The notes: generated by a model not told the origin, from the letters alone. A stretch of 62,306 nucleotides of DNA from Bacteroidota bacterium (GCA_024742495.1 JANSYJ010000013.1:1-62306), one strand, 5' to 3'. Counted from the first letter of the stretch, positions 34,277-44,187 are shown. Program-made: numbers and translations.

Positions 34277-35113
34277 ATGACTCAGGCCTATTCTAAAATT
34301 ACCCTACTTATCATTGTTTTAAGTTTCGTGGCTTTTACTGCATTTACCGGGCAGCCTTTTGAAAAAAAGATTGAGCTTTCCTTAAACGAGGAAACAGATC
34401 CGAAGAAAAGCACTAAATCTGCGGATGAGCAGGCTTATAATAATCACGTTCTTAATGATTCCCTGGAAGCAATTGAGCAAGAATTTTATTACAATATTGG
34501 AACGCGATACGGTGCGATTAAAAAATCTGAACTGCTAAGTGCGACTCACATAGTAGATATTTATAAAACCGACTATGAACTAGAGCTCGCTGATATAAAA
34601 AGTATAGAACTAAGTAGAGTAAATGTGGGGCGTTGGGAAGGCCCAAAGCTTGGAGGCTCGGAAGCCACATTTAATGAGCCTCAACGGCAATTTATCGAAG
34701 AGCTAAATTTTTCGGATGATTTTGTAGTGATAACGAACTTGGTGCACGAAAATGAGCTTAATCAATTAATCCCTGAAATGATTGCCCCTCATTACACGGT
34801 GGTACCTGAAGTTCAAGCCTATTATATCCCCGGAAAAAGAAACTTGTTGAATTACATTAGAAGCGAAAATGCCGCTCTAATTAAAGACTTAAGTCAGGAT
34901 GATATCGGAGCGGCCGCGATTTTCTTTACCATTACCAAAAATGGAGAGCTTAGAGATATTGAAGTGGATCGAGAAAATACCTTGCCCGCTATTCAATTGA
35001 ACCTAATTGATCTCCTTAAGAATTTACCGGGCCAATGGGAAGCAGCTCGCAATGCTGATGGCGAGAAGGTAGATCAAAGACTAATGTTATTTTTTGGAAA
35101 CCAAGGTTGCTAG
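34277..35113 (+). CDS. Secreted/anchored protein with TonB-C-like domain
   Basis: 278 residues with an N-terminal hydrophobic segment (about 8-24) that may be a signal peptide or an anchor. The last ~75 residues (AAIFFTITKNGELRDIEVD, LLKNLPGQWEAARNADGEKV, LMLFFG) resemble the C-terminal domain of TonB-type energy transducers, although the TonB proline-rich linker is missing. The middle part has no recognised domain. It is divergent from the winged-helix membrane regulator and is the obvious candidate target. A bidirectional terminator follows. Confidence 0.65.
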   Translation: MTQAYSKITLLIIVLSFVAFTAFTGQPFEKKIELSLNEETDPKKSTKSADEQAYNNHVLNDSLEAIEQEFYYNIGTRYGAIKKSELLSATHIVDIYKTDYELELADIKSIELSRVNVGRWEGPKLGGSEATFNEPQRQFIEELNFSDDFVVITNLVHENELNQLIPEMIAPHYTVVPEVQAYYIPGKRNLLNYIRSENAALIKDLSQDDIGAAAIFFTITKNGELRDIEVDRENTLPAIQLNLIDLLKNLPGQWEAARNADGEKVDQRLMLFFGNQGC

Positions 35114-35136
35114 GACCTTTTAGGGTTTAAATAAAA

Positions 35137-35166
35137 AAGGAAGCTCAACCGGCTTCCTTTTTTTTT
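35137..35166. terminator. Bidirectional rho-independent terminator
   Basis: AAGGAAGC (35137-35144) pairs with GCTTCCTT and is followed by about nine T on the + strand; A-rich sequence on the left gives a T-run on the - strand. It separates the TonB-C-like gene from the convergent peptidase gene. Confidence 0.85.
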
Positions 35167-35170
35167 GTTT

Positions 35171-36889
35171 TTAAGGTATTGATGCAATGGGATAGCGCAA
35201 ATGCTCCGGTTCGTAATATTCGCTTTTTTGATAAAAGAAACTCAAGGTTGCCCAGGCATTTGATATGGCTTTGGGATTTTGCTTTTTCCAAAGTTCAAAT
35301 TCCTCCTCCAATTTTGGATCTTCCTCCAGCATTTTAATGGCGATGTCCTCAAACACATAGGGTGAGAAATACTCCTTTTGCTGAAAGATAATATCAAAAA
35401 AGCCCCAACTAATATAACTATCCGCGGCCATGGGATCTAAAACCGAAACCAAGAAATAAGAGTTTGCTTGGTCTGTAGATACGAGGTAATCTCCTTTGAA
35501 AAATTTACGCTTTTGGTTGCGCTGCTTTACGGCCTTAATATCGGTTCGGAAATGGCCCTCATAAGGCCTTGTTTGATGTTCCCAATCTTTAAGATAAGTG
35601 GACTCTACTTGAATGAGGGTATCCCGATCTAGCGCTGTCATTTGAATATTGTGATATTGCAAACGAAGAATTACATCGCGCCAAGCTTGCGGAATAACAT
35701 AATATTTCGGCTTTGCCGCCATGGCCTTTGCACGATAGCTTGGATAGTAGTCAATTTCCAATGCAATCTCTTTAGTTCGATCGTATTGCAATCGTTGGTA
35801 ATTGCCCAAGCTGCTTTTGGTGTAGCTATAATCATAGCTATTAAATGGGAGCTTTCGCTGATCGGTGCTATCTAAAGTCCATGCCACTGGAAAAGCATCG
35901 GCCTCAAGTTCCCAAGCCTGTGCAGCTTTAAATGCTTCTTTAATGGCCGATTCCTCTAGTTCTGCAAAACTTAGGGACTGATTTAAAAATTCAAAAGTGG
36001 CAGCCACACGATCCGGATATGGCTTAAACATATGAGCCTCGGTAATAAATCCCAAACTGTGAAAGAGCGCGGTATAGCCACTGGCATAGCGCGGTAAATC
36101 CATAAAAGCGGCATAGCCATCATTTGGCGTTCTTCCAAAAACATTTACATAGGGAATCATGGGCCAATTTTTCGCCATACCCTTATAAAGTGCTGGGGCC
36201 ATTTCCTCCTCTAAGAAACGAGCCAGTGGCGGGGCCAATTTATCCTTCTGACTAGCGATAAGGCTAATTGTATAAGGGTAATCCGCGCCGTTACTAGTGT
36301 GGGTATCAATAAATATATGCGGACGAAGTTGCTGGTAGAGCGCCCAAAAGCTAAAGGTATTTAGGGCATCGGCTTTAATAAAATCGCGGTTTAAGTCGCG
36401 GTTGGAAGCATTTCCCCTAAAGCCTTGTTCTACTGGTCCATTTTGATTAGCGCGTGTATTTGGACGTCGCTGTAAGCTGCCGCCGATATTGTAAACTGGA
36501 ATTATTGCGATTAGCTGTCCGGCCTCCGGGCCTCCCGTCTCAAGCACCTCTTTAGCAAAAAGCAAGGAAGCATCCATACCACAGCTTTCGCCAGGATGAA
36601 TGCCATTATTTATAAGTGTTACCAACTTCCCTTCCGCTAGCTCGCTTAGACTTAATTCGGAATTAAAAGGCTCCTTTTGAATTAGAAATAGGCTTAAATC
36701 AGGACCTGCATCTGTGGGCCCTACATCAATAAAGCTTGCATTTAAATAATTTTGGTCCAGTTGCTTATAACTCGCAATAAGTTCCTCGTAAGACCAGGCC
36801 TCATTGGCCGATTTCTCGGGAAGGCTTTGCGCTAGAATGGCACTACTTAAAAAAACAGAAATAAAGGCCAAGCAATATTTACTCCTCAT
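35171..36889 (-). CDS. M14 family zinc carboxypeptidase, secreted
   Basis: 572 residues with a signal peptide (about 5-21). The zinc ligands are H98 and E101 in GIHPGES and the later histidine in FIDTHTSNG; NRDLNRDF supplies the Asn-Arg substrate-binding pair and GFITEAHMFKPY probably the catalytic glutamate. The C-terminal ~200 residues are an extension without a named domain. It should act in the periplasm or outside the cell on peptides or peptidoglycan stems. Its start overlaps the end of the upstream lipoprotein gene by 11 bp. Confidence 0.88.
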   Translation of the reverse strand: MRSKYCLAFISVFLSSAILAQSLPEKSANEAWSYEELIASYKQLDQNYLNASFIDVGPTDAGPDLSLFLIQKEPFNSELSLSELAEGKLVTLINNGIHPGESCGMDASLLFAKEVLETGGPEAGQLIAIIPVYNIGGSLQRRPNTRANQNGPVEQGFRGNASNRDLNRDFIKADALNTFSFWALYQQLRPHIFIDTHTSNGADYPYTISLIASQKDKLAPPLARFLEEEMAPALYKGMAKNWPMIPYVNVFGRTPNDGYAAFMDLPRYASGYTALFHSLGFITEAHMFKPYPDRVAATFEFLNQSLSFAELEESAIKEAFKAAQAWELEADAFPVAWTLDSTDQRKLPFNSYDYSYTKSSLGNYQRLQYDRTKEIALEIDYYPSYRAKAMAAKPKYYVIPQAWRDVILRLQYHNIQMTALDRDTLIQVESTYLKDWEHQTRPYEGHFRTDIKAVKQRNQKRKFFKGDYLVSTDQANSYFLVSVLDPMAADSYISWGFFDIIFQQKEYFSPYVFEDIAIKMLEEDPKLEEEFELWKKQNPKAISNAWATLSFFYQKSEYYEPEHLRYPIASIP

Positions 36890-37670
36890 CCTCCTCTTCG
36901 CTAGTGGCGGTTAGGGCCGTAAGCATCTCGGTTTGCAGAGCGGCATAAAGATCTAAAACTCCTTGATAGTCGCTTAATTCTTCACCATCAATGGCTATTG
37001 GAACGGTTTCACCATAAGTATGACCCGCCAACTCTCCGTTCGCATTATAGAGGTAAATATCTACCAACAGGCGAAGATTAGCCTTAGCGCCAAAAGTGGT
37101 TACCCTATCAATAACCGGACGGGCATAAGCAAATGCCACTAATTCGCAATCGAGGCTTTTTATAGCATTGCGAATAGCACCACGCATTCTTGGATTGCCT
37201 TCAATATAAGCCTTTAGGTCGCCATTCTCAATTTCAAATAAGTGCAAGCCGCCCTCGCTTATCTGAATCTTGGGAAACTTCTTCTCGCCGGTAATGCTTA
37301 ATCCTGATAAATCCTCTTTCTGCTTTAAGCGATCAAAGCGGGGACGCTCCTGCAAGCTTTTTCCATACAGAATATTTACTCCTAGTTGCAAGCGCAGTCC
37401 ATTAGCCAGAGTTTGGTAATAACGGTCGCTACTCGCTTGTAAACTTTCATTCAGTTTAGTGCTTAAGGCGAAAACCTTATCGTTAAATGCTTTTGCATCA
37501 GCGGCAGGCACTTCTGGTAAAACGGGGGGTGCAACATAAAATGTTAAAAGGGCAGCGTTCTTCACCTCGGCCGAAGGCATATAAGTTTGGTCTGCTTTAA
37601 TGCGCAAATTACCACAAGCTGCAAGGGTGAAAACGAGGGAAAATATGGAAAGGGTCTTTAGGCTTTTCAT
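36879..37670 (-). CDS. Lipoprotein of unknown function
   Basis: 263 residues from ATG at 37670; the upstream in-frame start would add 14 residues ahead of a good lipoprotein signal (SLKTLSIFSLVFTLAAC, lipidated C19). The mature part is alpha/beta with no domain I know, and ends in an acidic tail (TATSEEEDEE). Its position between a Na+/solute symporter and an M14 peptidase, all in one direction with small gaps or overlaps, suggests a shared transcript, perhaps for peptide scavenging. That link is inference. Confidence 0.7.
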   Translation of the reverse strand: MKSLKTLSIFSLVFTLAACGNLRIKADQTYMPSAEVKNAALLTFYVAPPVLPEVPAADAKAFNDKVFALSTKLNESLQASSDRYYQTLANGLRLQLGVNILYGKSLQERPRFDRLKQKEDLSGLSITGEKKFPKIQISEGGLHLFEIENGDLKAYIEGNPRMRGAIRNAIKSLDCELVAFAYARPVIDRVTTFGAKANLRLLVDIYLYNANGELAGHTYGETVPIAIDGEELSDYQGVLDLYAALQTEMLTALTATSEEEDEE

Positions 37671-37713
37671 CTGTATTTTTTGTGTTGACACGAATATACT
37701 ATCCTTGGGCAAA

Positions 37714-39483
37714 TTATTCTTGACTAATCAAATCACTGCGCTTCATAAAAAAGCGTAAAAAGAGCAGTGCAATTAGAAAACCGGCACTCCAAGCCAGCGC
37801 TTCTTGTTGTTCTCCTAAAATCCAGGAGCCCAAGGCAAAGAGTGTAGTGTAAACCAGAGCTACCCCACTCAACCAAGCCCCAAATAAACTGGCGGTTGAT
37901 TTAGGTGGCTCCTCATTATTCCTATAAGGCTTCCAAAAACCCTGGGGGCGAATTTTAGCGTAGAAGTCTTTGAGTAATTGATCGTCGGTAGCTTTAGTTA
38001 AAAAGGTTACCACTAGCCAAACTACCGTGGTAAAAAGCACAGTGGCGATGAAGTCGCCATTTTGCTGATAAAAGCTTTCTGGCAGATAAGTCTTTAGTGG
38101 ATACTTTAATAAGGCCCAGGCGAGCAAAGGAGCGAGAGTAGCACTTAGTTCGCTCCAAGCATTTATGCGCCACCAATACCAACGCAGGATAAGTACCATA
38201 CCTAAACCTGCCCCACTAGCAATAAGGAATTGCGCCGCTTCATCAATCATTCCAATTTGAGCGGTGGAAAACATCGCCACCAGCATAATTAACAAGGTTA
38301 TAATCCGACCTGCGGCCACATAATTCCTATTACTGGCATTGGGCCGAAAGAAACGGCGGTACAAATCATTGGTTAGGTAACTGGAGCCCCAATTTAACTG
38401 AGTGGAAATAGTACTCATATAGGCCGAAAGGAAACCGACGAATAGCAAGCCCTTTAATCCAGAAGGCAAATGATCGCGCATGGCAAAAACAAAACCTTTA
38501 CGCGACTCTTCTAAAGGTAAATCTGGGTAGAGAATAAGCGCTGCTAAGCCTACTAAGATCCAAGGCCAGGGTCGTAAACAGTAATGTGCAATTTGAAAGA
38601 ATAGACTAGAATACACTGCATGTTCTTCATTCTTAGCGCTCATCATTCTTTGGGAAATATAGCCCCCTCCTCCCGGTTCATTTCCCGGATACCAGCTGGC
38701 CCACCATTGCAATACGATATAGGAGAAAAAGGCACCTGCCGAGAGCGAGAAAGTACCTACGGTGAAATTGCTGAGGCTATTTATTTCGGGAAAGAAATCC
38801 AACCGCCAGGCTGGAAGCTGCTCCTTTAATCCGCTAATGCCGCCAACCTCCGGAAGGTTTATCACCACTATGGCTAAAATTATACTTCCGCTCATGGCGA
38901 TGATAAACTGCACAAAATCGGTGATGGCAATTCCCAATAAGCCCGCTACTGAAGAATAAATCGCCACTAGAAACATGGCTGCAAGGCAAAAGTAAAAGGC
39001 GGTGTCATAGGGAATATCAAAGAATACTTCTAAGATGGAAATCAAAGCAGCATTTACCCAACCAATAATCACCACATTCATAAATAGACCTAAATACACG
39101 GCCCGTAAACCGCGTAAAAAAACCGCTACTGGACCCGAATATCGCAGTTCCAGCATTTCCAATTCTGTAATAATCTCCGCCCTACGCCACAGTCTGGCAA
39201 AAAAGAAGGTCGTTAGCATGCCACCAATTGCCATATTCCACCAAAGCCAGTTTCCAGAAATGCCATGTTGCGCAATTTTCTCGGTTACCCACAAAGGTGT
39301 ATCGGCGGCAAAGGTGGTGGCCACCATACTTACACCGGCGATATACCATGGTAATTTGCGGCCACCCAAAAAGAATCCAGCCAAGCCGCCCTCTGGTTTG
39401 CCTCTAAAATATAATCCCAGTCCTACGAAAAGGACCATAAAAAAACCAACCACCCACCAATCGAGTGTACTAAGATGTTCCAT
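37714..39483 (-). CDS. Sodium:solute symporter (SSS family)
   Basis: A 589-residue inner-membrane transporter with about 13 hydrophobic segments. The N-terminus LDWWVVGFFMVLFVGLGLYF and the segment AGVSMVATTFAADTPLWVTEK (in part) fit the SSS family, as does GLLGIAITDFVQFIIAMSGS for the Na2-site helix. The substrate may be an amino acid, sugar or carboxylate and cannot be told. It heads a reverse unit with the lipoprotein and the M14 peptidase. It uses the sodium gradient, which the Na+-NQR pump encoded nearby would help maintain. Confidence 0.88.
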   Translation of the reverse strand: MEHLSTLDWWVVGFFMVLFVGLGLYFRGKPEGGLAGFFLGGRKLPWYIAGVSMVATTFAADTPLWVTEKIAQHGISGNWLWWNMAIGGMLTTFFFARLWRRAEIITELEMLELRYSGPVAVFLRGLRAVYLGLFMNVVIIGWVNAALISILEVFFDIPYDTAFYFCLAAMFLVAIYSSVAGLLGIAITDFVQFIIAMSGSIILAIVVINLPEVGGISGLKEQLPAWRLDFFPEINSLSNFTVGTFSLSAGAFFSYIVLQWWASWYPGNEPGGGGYISQRMMSAKNEEHAVYSSLFFQIAHYCLRPWPWILVGLAALILYPDLPLEESRKGFVFAMRDHLPSGLKGLLFVGFLSAYMSTISTQLNWGSSYLTNDLYRRFFRPNASNRNYVAAGRIITLLIMLVAMFSTAQIGMIDEAAQFLIASGAGLGMVLILRWYWWRINAWSELSATLAPLLAWALLKYPLKTYLPESFYQQNGDFIATVLFTTVVWLVVTFLTKATDDQLLKDFYAKIRPQGFWKPYRNNEEPPKSTASLFGAWLSGVALVYTTLFALGSWILGEQQEALAWSAGFLIALLFLRFFMKRSDLISQE

Positions 39484-39544
39484 GCCAAAAAATGATGTCG
39501 AATCTAAGGAAATTCAGGCCTCTAATCTAATGCCCCTTTTGCCC

Positions 39545-39552
39545 TAACTTTG
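39545..39552 (+). promoter_or_regulatory. Candidate -7 box for the 39573 lipoprotein gene
   Basis: TAACTTTG matches TAnnTTTG in full, 20 bases before the start codon. No clear -33 TTTG. Confidence 0.5.
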
Positions 39553-39572
39553 TAAAAAAATAGGACTACCCC

Positions 39573-39923
39573 ATGAAGAAATTATGGATGCTCGGGCTTT
39601 TAGCCTTATTCGCCTGTCAAAGCAATTCAGAATCAGAGGATTCTAGCACCAGTAAGGCCAAGGAATATCCGCAGTATGAGCAAAGCGAATTAGAGCTTAA
39701 TGGCAAAAGAGTTTATGCCGTAATAGTTCGCGACTCTAGCGACGAACGTGAGTCTAGAGGATATAAAGTGGCTTTTAAAATGCAAGATCGCGTTTGGTAC
39801 GATACCTTGGTTTTAGAACTAAGCGGTAAACGCATGGTGCAGGGCGAAGTTATTTTTAGTGATGCAGTTATTAATGATGCCGCCGAAGCGAACTTCGAGG
39901 TAGAGTCTTTTGAAATAAAATAA
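39573..39923 (+). CDS. Small lipoprotein, unknown function
   Basis: 116 residues. The signal KKLWMLGLLALFAC gives a lipidated C15, followed by a serine-rich linker (SNSESEDSSTS). The mature domain (about 30-116) is mostly beta strands (KRVYAVIVRDS, GYKVAFKMQDRVWYDTLVL, MVQGEVIFSD). No family recognised. It lies 1 bp before the RNA methyltransferase start and is likely co-transcribed with it and priA. Confidence 0.75.
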   Translation: MKKLWMLGLLALFACQSNSESEDSSTSKAKEYPQYEQSELELNGKRVYAVIVRDSSDERESRGYKVAFKMQDRVWYDTLVLELSGKRMVQGEVIFSDAVINDAAEANFEVESFEIK

Positions 39924-39924
39924 A

Positions 39925-41085
39925 GTGCAGGATAGCAATCTAAACATCATCATTAAAACCCTTCCCGGACTAGAGAAAGTACTAGCTCGGGAGGTACGTC
40001 AACTTGGCGGAAGAGAAGTAGAAGAAATACGAAGAGGCATAAGTTGTCGTGGTGATTTAGGTTTCGTGTACAAATGCAATCTCTGGCTGCGATCGGCGCT
40101 GCGTGTTTTGGTGGAATTAAACCGTTTTAAACTACGAGATGAAAACCACCTCTATAAAATGGTTCGCAACATTCCTTGGGAACAATATTTTGAAGTAAAT
40201 AAAACTATTGCAGTAGATGCCACCGTTTTTAGCGATCGATTTCGCAATAGCCTTTTCGTAGCCCAAAAAACTAAGGATGCTATTTGCGATCGGTTTAGAG
40301 ACTTGGAAGATAAAAGGCCATCGGTTGATCTTCAAAACCCCGATATTCGAATAAACATCCACATTCAGAAGCATATCTGTACCGTTTCACTGGATAGCAG
40401 CGGCGCCTCCCTTCATAAGCGTGGATATCGGGTTGAAGTGGACAAAGCGCCTCTTAGCGAAGTATTAGCAGCGGGTATTTTGGGACTAATTGACTACCAA
40501 GGTAAAGGTCCATTGATAGATCCCATGTGTGGCTCCGGCACCTTTTTAACCGAAGCTGCCCTTTATGCCTCCAATATTCCCGTTAATGTTTTTCGAAAGA
40601 AATTCTCCTTTCAACATTGGATGCAGCACGATACCGAGCTCTATCAAACCATTTTTGATGCGGCCCTAGCTAAGGAGAATCAAGAATTACCAAAACTATT
40701 GGGCTATGATATTGATCCCAAGATTTTAGCCAAGGCCCGGCGGAATATTAAAAACGCGCTGATGGATGAAGTAATTAAAGTTCAGAAGCGAAATTTCATT
40801 AATTGGCCGGAAGAGGCCGAAATTCCTGCCGGGGCGACCTTAATAATGAATCCGCCTTATGATCTAAAGCTGGAAGCAGATATCCCAGAATTGTACGAAG
40901 GCATTGGAAATACCTTAAAAAATTATTTCCCCGATTGTACGGCTTGGATTTTTACCGCTTCCTTGGAAGGACTCAAACACATCGGCTTAAAGCCTACCAA
41001 AAAGATACCGCTTAAAAATGCCAATTTAGATAGTTGGCTAGTTCGTTACGACCTGTATGAAGGCAGTAAAAAACATCGCGAGTAG
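39925..41085 (+). CDS. THUMP-domain class I RNA methyltransferase
   Basis: 386 residues. An N-terminal ferredoxin-like plus THUMP region (about 1-160) binds RNA; the methyltransferase domain follows with DPMCGSGTFLTEAALYA (motif I) and NPPYDLKL (motif IV), the latter typical of N-methylation of a base. It belongs with the RlmL/YpsC-type 23S rRNA m2G methyltransferases (COG0116); the exact target is not certain. The start is GTG at 39925, one base after the lipoprotein stop; priA starts directly after its stop. Confidence 0.9.
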   Translation: MQDSNLNIIIKTLPGLEKVLAREVRQLGGREVEEIRRGISCRGDLGFVYKCNLWLRSALRVLVELNRFKLRDENHLYKMVRNIPWEQYFEVNKTIAVDATVFSDRFRNSLFVAQKTKDAICDRFRDLEDKRPSVDLQNPDIRINIHIQKHICTVSLDSSGASLHKRGYRVEVDKAPLSEVLAAGILGLIDYQGKGPLIDPMCGSGTFLTEAALYASNIPVNVFRKKFSFQHWMQHDTELYQTIFDAALAKENQELPKLLGYDIDPKILAKARRNIKNALMDEVIKVQKRNFINWPEEAEIPAGATLIMNPPYDLKLEADIPELYEGIGNTLKNYFPDCTAWIFTASLEGLKHIGLKPTKKIPLKNANLDSWLVRYDLYEGSKKHRE

Positions 41086-43530
41086 TTGAATAAATTTGCG
41101 GAGATCATACTACCGCTGGCATTGCCAGTAAATTACACCTACCGAATTCCGGATGAGCTAAGCCCTATTATTCAAACTGGAATGCGGGTGGTGGTGCCGC
41201 TGGGTAAACGCAAGCTCTACACCGGGCTGGTAAAGGAAATTCACGATAGAGCCCCGGAGGGCTTTGAGGTCAAGGATATTTTAGATGCAGAGGATGAAAG
41301 TCCAATTATCAGTCCTCTGCAAATTGATTTTTGGGCTTGGTTAGCATCCTATTACCTCTGCAGCGAAGGGGAAATAATGAATGCTGCTTTGCCGGGAGGC
41401 CTCAAGCTAGAAAGTGAGATGGTCATTCAGCGTAACCTTGCCAAGGAGATCATAGATTCGGAACTCAATGATGCTGAATTTCTTATTGTGGAAGCGTTGG
41501 AGCAACAGGATCGACTGAGCATAAAGGAGGTTTCCGAAATTACCGGCTTTAAAAATCCGCTGTTCACCATCAAGGAACTGATGTCCAAGGCCTATGTGCT
41601 TTTGGAGGAAGAACTGAAAGGGGGCTATAAGCCACGACAAATTCGATTGGTAAAGGCTGGTGCCAAGATGGATGAAAAGGCCAGCAGTGAAGCTTTTGAA
41701 TCGCTGGGTAATGCCGCGAAGCAAAGAGAATTATTACTCGGCTTTTTTCAGTACCGCAATCCACAAGGCTTTTGCACGGCGGCCCAACTACTAAAACGAT
41801 GTAAAGCCGGCGACAGCAGCTTAAAAGCCTTACACGACAAGGCTTTGCTCGAACTGTTTTATGCCGATCCAAAATCTTTAATTGCCGACAGTCAACCTGA
41901 AGCGAGTGGTTTATATCCTCTAAATGAGGAGCAGGAAAGGGCCTATTCGGAGATCATTGAAAATTGGCAAAAGCCTATTCTCTTGCACGGTGTAACCTCT
42001 TCCGGTAAAACGGAGGTGTATAGCCATCTGATGAATAGCGTTTTAAAAGAGGGGAAACAAGTCTTGTACCTGGTGCCCGAAATTGCCTTAACCACTCAAT
42101 TAATTCATCGGCTGAAGCGTTTTTTTGGCGACGATCTTCTGGTTTACCACTCTCGGCATAGTGACCGTGATCGGGTGGAAACCTGGCTTAAGCTTTACCG
42201 AAGAAATAAGAAACCAGCTCTTGTTATTGGTGCCCGGAGCAGCGTTTTTCTTCCCTTTCAAAACCTGGGTTTGGTAATTGTTGATGAGGAACATGAGAAT
42301 AGCTATAGGCAATATGAACCCGCTCCGCGATACCATGCTCGAGATTCGGCCTTAGTATTGGCTCAAGCCCAAGATGCCCGGGTAATACTAGGTAGCGCCA
42401 CTCCTTCCTTTGAAAGTTATTTTAATGCGGGTAAAGGCAAATACCATTTAGTGGAAATGAAGCAGCGTTTTGGCGCTATCGCCCTGCCCGAAATGCGACC
42501 CATTAATGTTAGGGAGCTGCGCCAGAAAAAGCAAATGAGTGGTTACTTCTCCCCCGATTTGGTATCAGGTATTGAGCAGCAGCTTAAAATGGGGAAGCAG
42601 GTAATCCTTTTTCAAAACCGCAGAGGTTTTTCCACTTTTTTGCAATGCGAAACTTGTGGCCATGTGATGCAATGTAAAAACTGCGACATCAGTTTAACTT
42701 ACCACAAGCATCACCATCATTTACGCTGTCATGTTTGCGGCTATAATACTCCCCCACCACGACACTGTCCGGCTTGTAAAAGTCAGCAAATTAAAAGCTT
42801 AGGCTTTGGCACCGAGAAATTAGAAGATGAGCTAGAGCTGATGTTTCCCCAGGCTCGAATTCAAAGAATGGACTTAGACACTACTCGAAAGAAAAAGGCC
42901 TATGAGAATATCATTGAGGCCTTTGAGGAGGGAGAAACGGATATTTTGGTCGGCACGCAAATGGTAACCAAGGGCCTCGATTTTGAAAATGTGGGTTTGG
43001 TGGGGATTATGAACGCCGATGCCCAAATTTACTTCCCAGATTTTAGGGCTCATGAAAAGGCCTTTCAAATGTTGGCACAGGTGGCAGGTCGTGCCGGAAG
43101 AAAAGGCGATCGTGGATTGGTATTAATTCAGTGTTCCGATCCTAATCACCCCGTTTTAATCGATGTGATGGGCCATCGTTATCGCCATACTTATCAGCGA
43201 GAATTACAAGAGAGGATGGAGTTTCACTATCCTCCATACTATCGTTTAATTCAAATCACCCTAAAGCATCGCGATCGCATTCTCCTCGAGGAAAGAGCAT
43301 CTAAACTTGGCGCTGAATTAAGACAGCTATTTGGAAGAAGAATTTACGGGCCCGAATACCCATTGGCCAACCGACTGCGCGGCATGTATCAGATGGAGAT
43401 CCTACTCAAAATTGAAACATCCTTAAGCCTGCAAAAAGTGAAGGCGGCCTTAGTAGATTGTATTGACGCCTTTCAACAGCAGCATAAAAAGAGTCCGATC
43501 CGGGTGATTTACGATGTTGATCCTATTTGA
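41086..43530 (+). CDS. priA: Primosomal protein N' (replication restart helicase PriA)
   Basis: 814 residues. It reloads the replisome at stalled forks. The N-terminal DNA-binding domain begins KFAEIILPLALPVNYTYRIP; Walker A is GVTSSGKTEVY and the DEAH-type box is DEEH. The zinc-binding cysteine pairs are all present (CETCGHVMQCKNCD, CHVCG, CPACKS), followed by the helicase C-terminal part with QVAGRAGR. The start is TTG at 41086, immediately after the methyltransferase stop; it fits the family N-terminus. The last 22 bases overlap the convergent YhhN gene. Confidence 0.96.
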   Translation: MNKFAEIILPLALPVNYTYRIPDELSPIIQTGMRVVVPLGKRKLYTGLVKEIHDRAPEGFEVKDILDAEDESPIISPLQIDFWAWLASYYLCSEGEIMNAALPGGLKLESEMVIQRNLAKEIIDSELNDAEFLIVEALEQQDRLSIKEVSEITGFKNPLFTIKELMSKAYVLLEEELKGGYKPRQIRLVKAGAKMDEKASSEAFESLGNAAKQRELLLGFFQYRNPQGFCTAAQLLKRCKAGDSSLKALHDKALLELFYADPKSLIADSQPEASGLYPLNEEQERAYSEIIENWQKPILLHGVTSSGKTEVYSHLMNSVLKEGKQVLYLVPEIALTTQLIHRLKRFFGDDLLVYHSRHSDRDRVETWLKLYRRNKKPALVIGARSSVFLPFQNLGLVIVDEEHENSYRQYEPAPRYHARDSALVLAQAQDARVILGSATPSFESYFNAGKGKYHLVEMKQRFGAIALPEMRPINVRELRQKKQMSGYFSPDLVSGIEQQLKMGKQVILFQNRRGFSTFLQCETCGHVMQCKNCDISLTYHKHHHHLRCHVCGYNTPPPRHCPACKSQQIKSLGFGTEKLEDELELMFPQARIQRMDLDTTRKKKAYENIIEAFEEGETDILVGTQMVTKGLDFENVGLVGIMNADAQIYFPDFRAHEKAFQMLAQVAGRAGRKGDRGLVLIQCSDPNHPVLIDVMGHRYRHTYQRELQERMEFHYPPYYRLIQITLKHRDRILLEERASKLGAELRQLFGRRIYGPEYPLANRLRGMYQMEILLKIETSLSLQKVKAALVDCIDAFQQQHKKSPIRVIYDVDPI

Positions 43531-44186
43531 TCGTCTTGCGCTAAAACACCTAATACAATCAGGCCTTGAGCCGCTGCATAGCTGAGCATAATTATCAAAT
43601 TGTTATGCCATTCCACCGCCAGGGCATCACCAAATTTATGGTAGGCAATCCACCAGTCCGAAAAAAGAAAAAGTAGAATTCCTATTAGGGGGTATAAATT
43701 GATTTTACCAGATTTAAAAGTAAGGGCGCTTATGATAAAATGACCGCCAATGATTACAAAATAAAGGTAAACTGGAAGGCTGAGCTCCTCTGGTAAATCG
43801 ATAAGAGTGATGAGGCCATAGAAGGCAATGGCCAAAACTACTACTGCTGAAATAAGCACCGTGAAATTCCATTTTAAGCCTTTTTTGAGGTAGTGCAGTA
43901 TATAGGCCAAATGCGCAAGAGCGAAGGCTCCCATGCCCAGCAAAAAATACATTTTATCTGGAATCATTAAGGCGATATCACCTACCAGGGAGAAAAAGAG
44001 AGCCCCAATAAAAGCACTAAGATCCTGTTTGCTATCGGTTTTTTTATGCCATGCAAAAGCCAATAAAGAAACTAAGAGTAATGGCTTACTCAACCAAAGC
44101 ATCTGCCCTTCGTCTTGTCGGTAAATCACCGCCAGATGAAATAGCACTAAAGCTCCATAAAGCTTTAGAAAATCTAATATCTTCAA
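43509..44186 (-). CDS. Lysoplasmalogenase family (YhhN/TMEM86) membrane protein
   Basis: 225 residues with about seven to eight hydrophobic segments. The conserved acidic positions of the family are visible in FFSLVGDIALMIPDKMYFLLG (in part, GDIALMI) and LLFLFSDWWIAYHKFG. Characterised eukaryotic members hydrolyse lysoplasmalogen; bacterial roles are less certain. Starts one base from the M48 stop, so probably co-transcribed with it. Convergent 22-bp overlap with priA, with no terminator between. Confidence 0.82.
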   Translation of the reverse strand: MKILDFLKLYGALVLFHLAVIYRQDEGQMLWLSKPLLLVSLLAFAWHKKTDSKQDLSAFIGALFFSLVGDIALMIPDKMYFLLGMGAFALAHLAYILHYLKKGLKWNFTVLISAVVVLAIAFYGLITLIDLPEELSLPVYLYFVIIGGHFIISALTFKSGKINLYPLIGILLFLFSDWWIAYHKFGDALAVEWHNNLIIMLSYAAAQGLIVLGVLAQDDQIGSTS

Positions 44187-44187
44187 T

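Noticed and set aside
39035-39547. 170-residue plus-strand ORF
   Set aside because: Antisense to the sodium:solute symporter, whose membrane pattern is clear.
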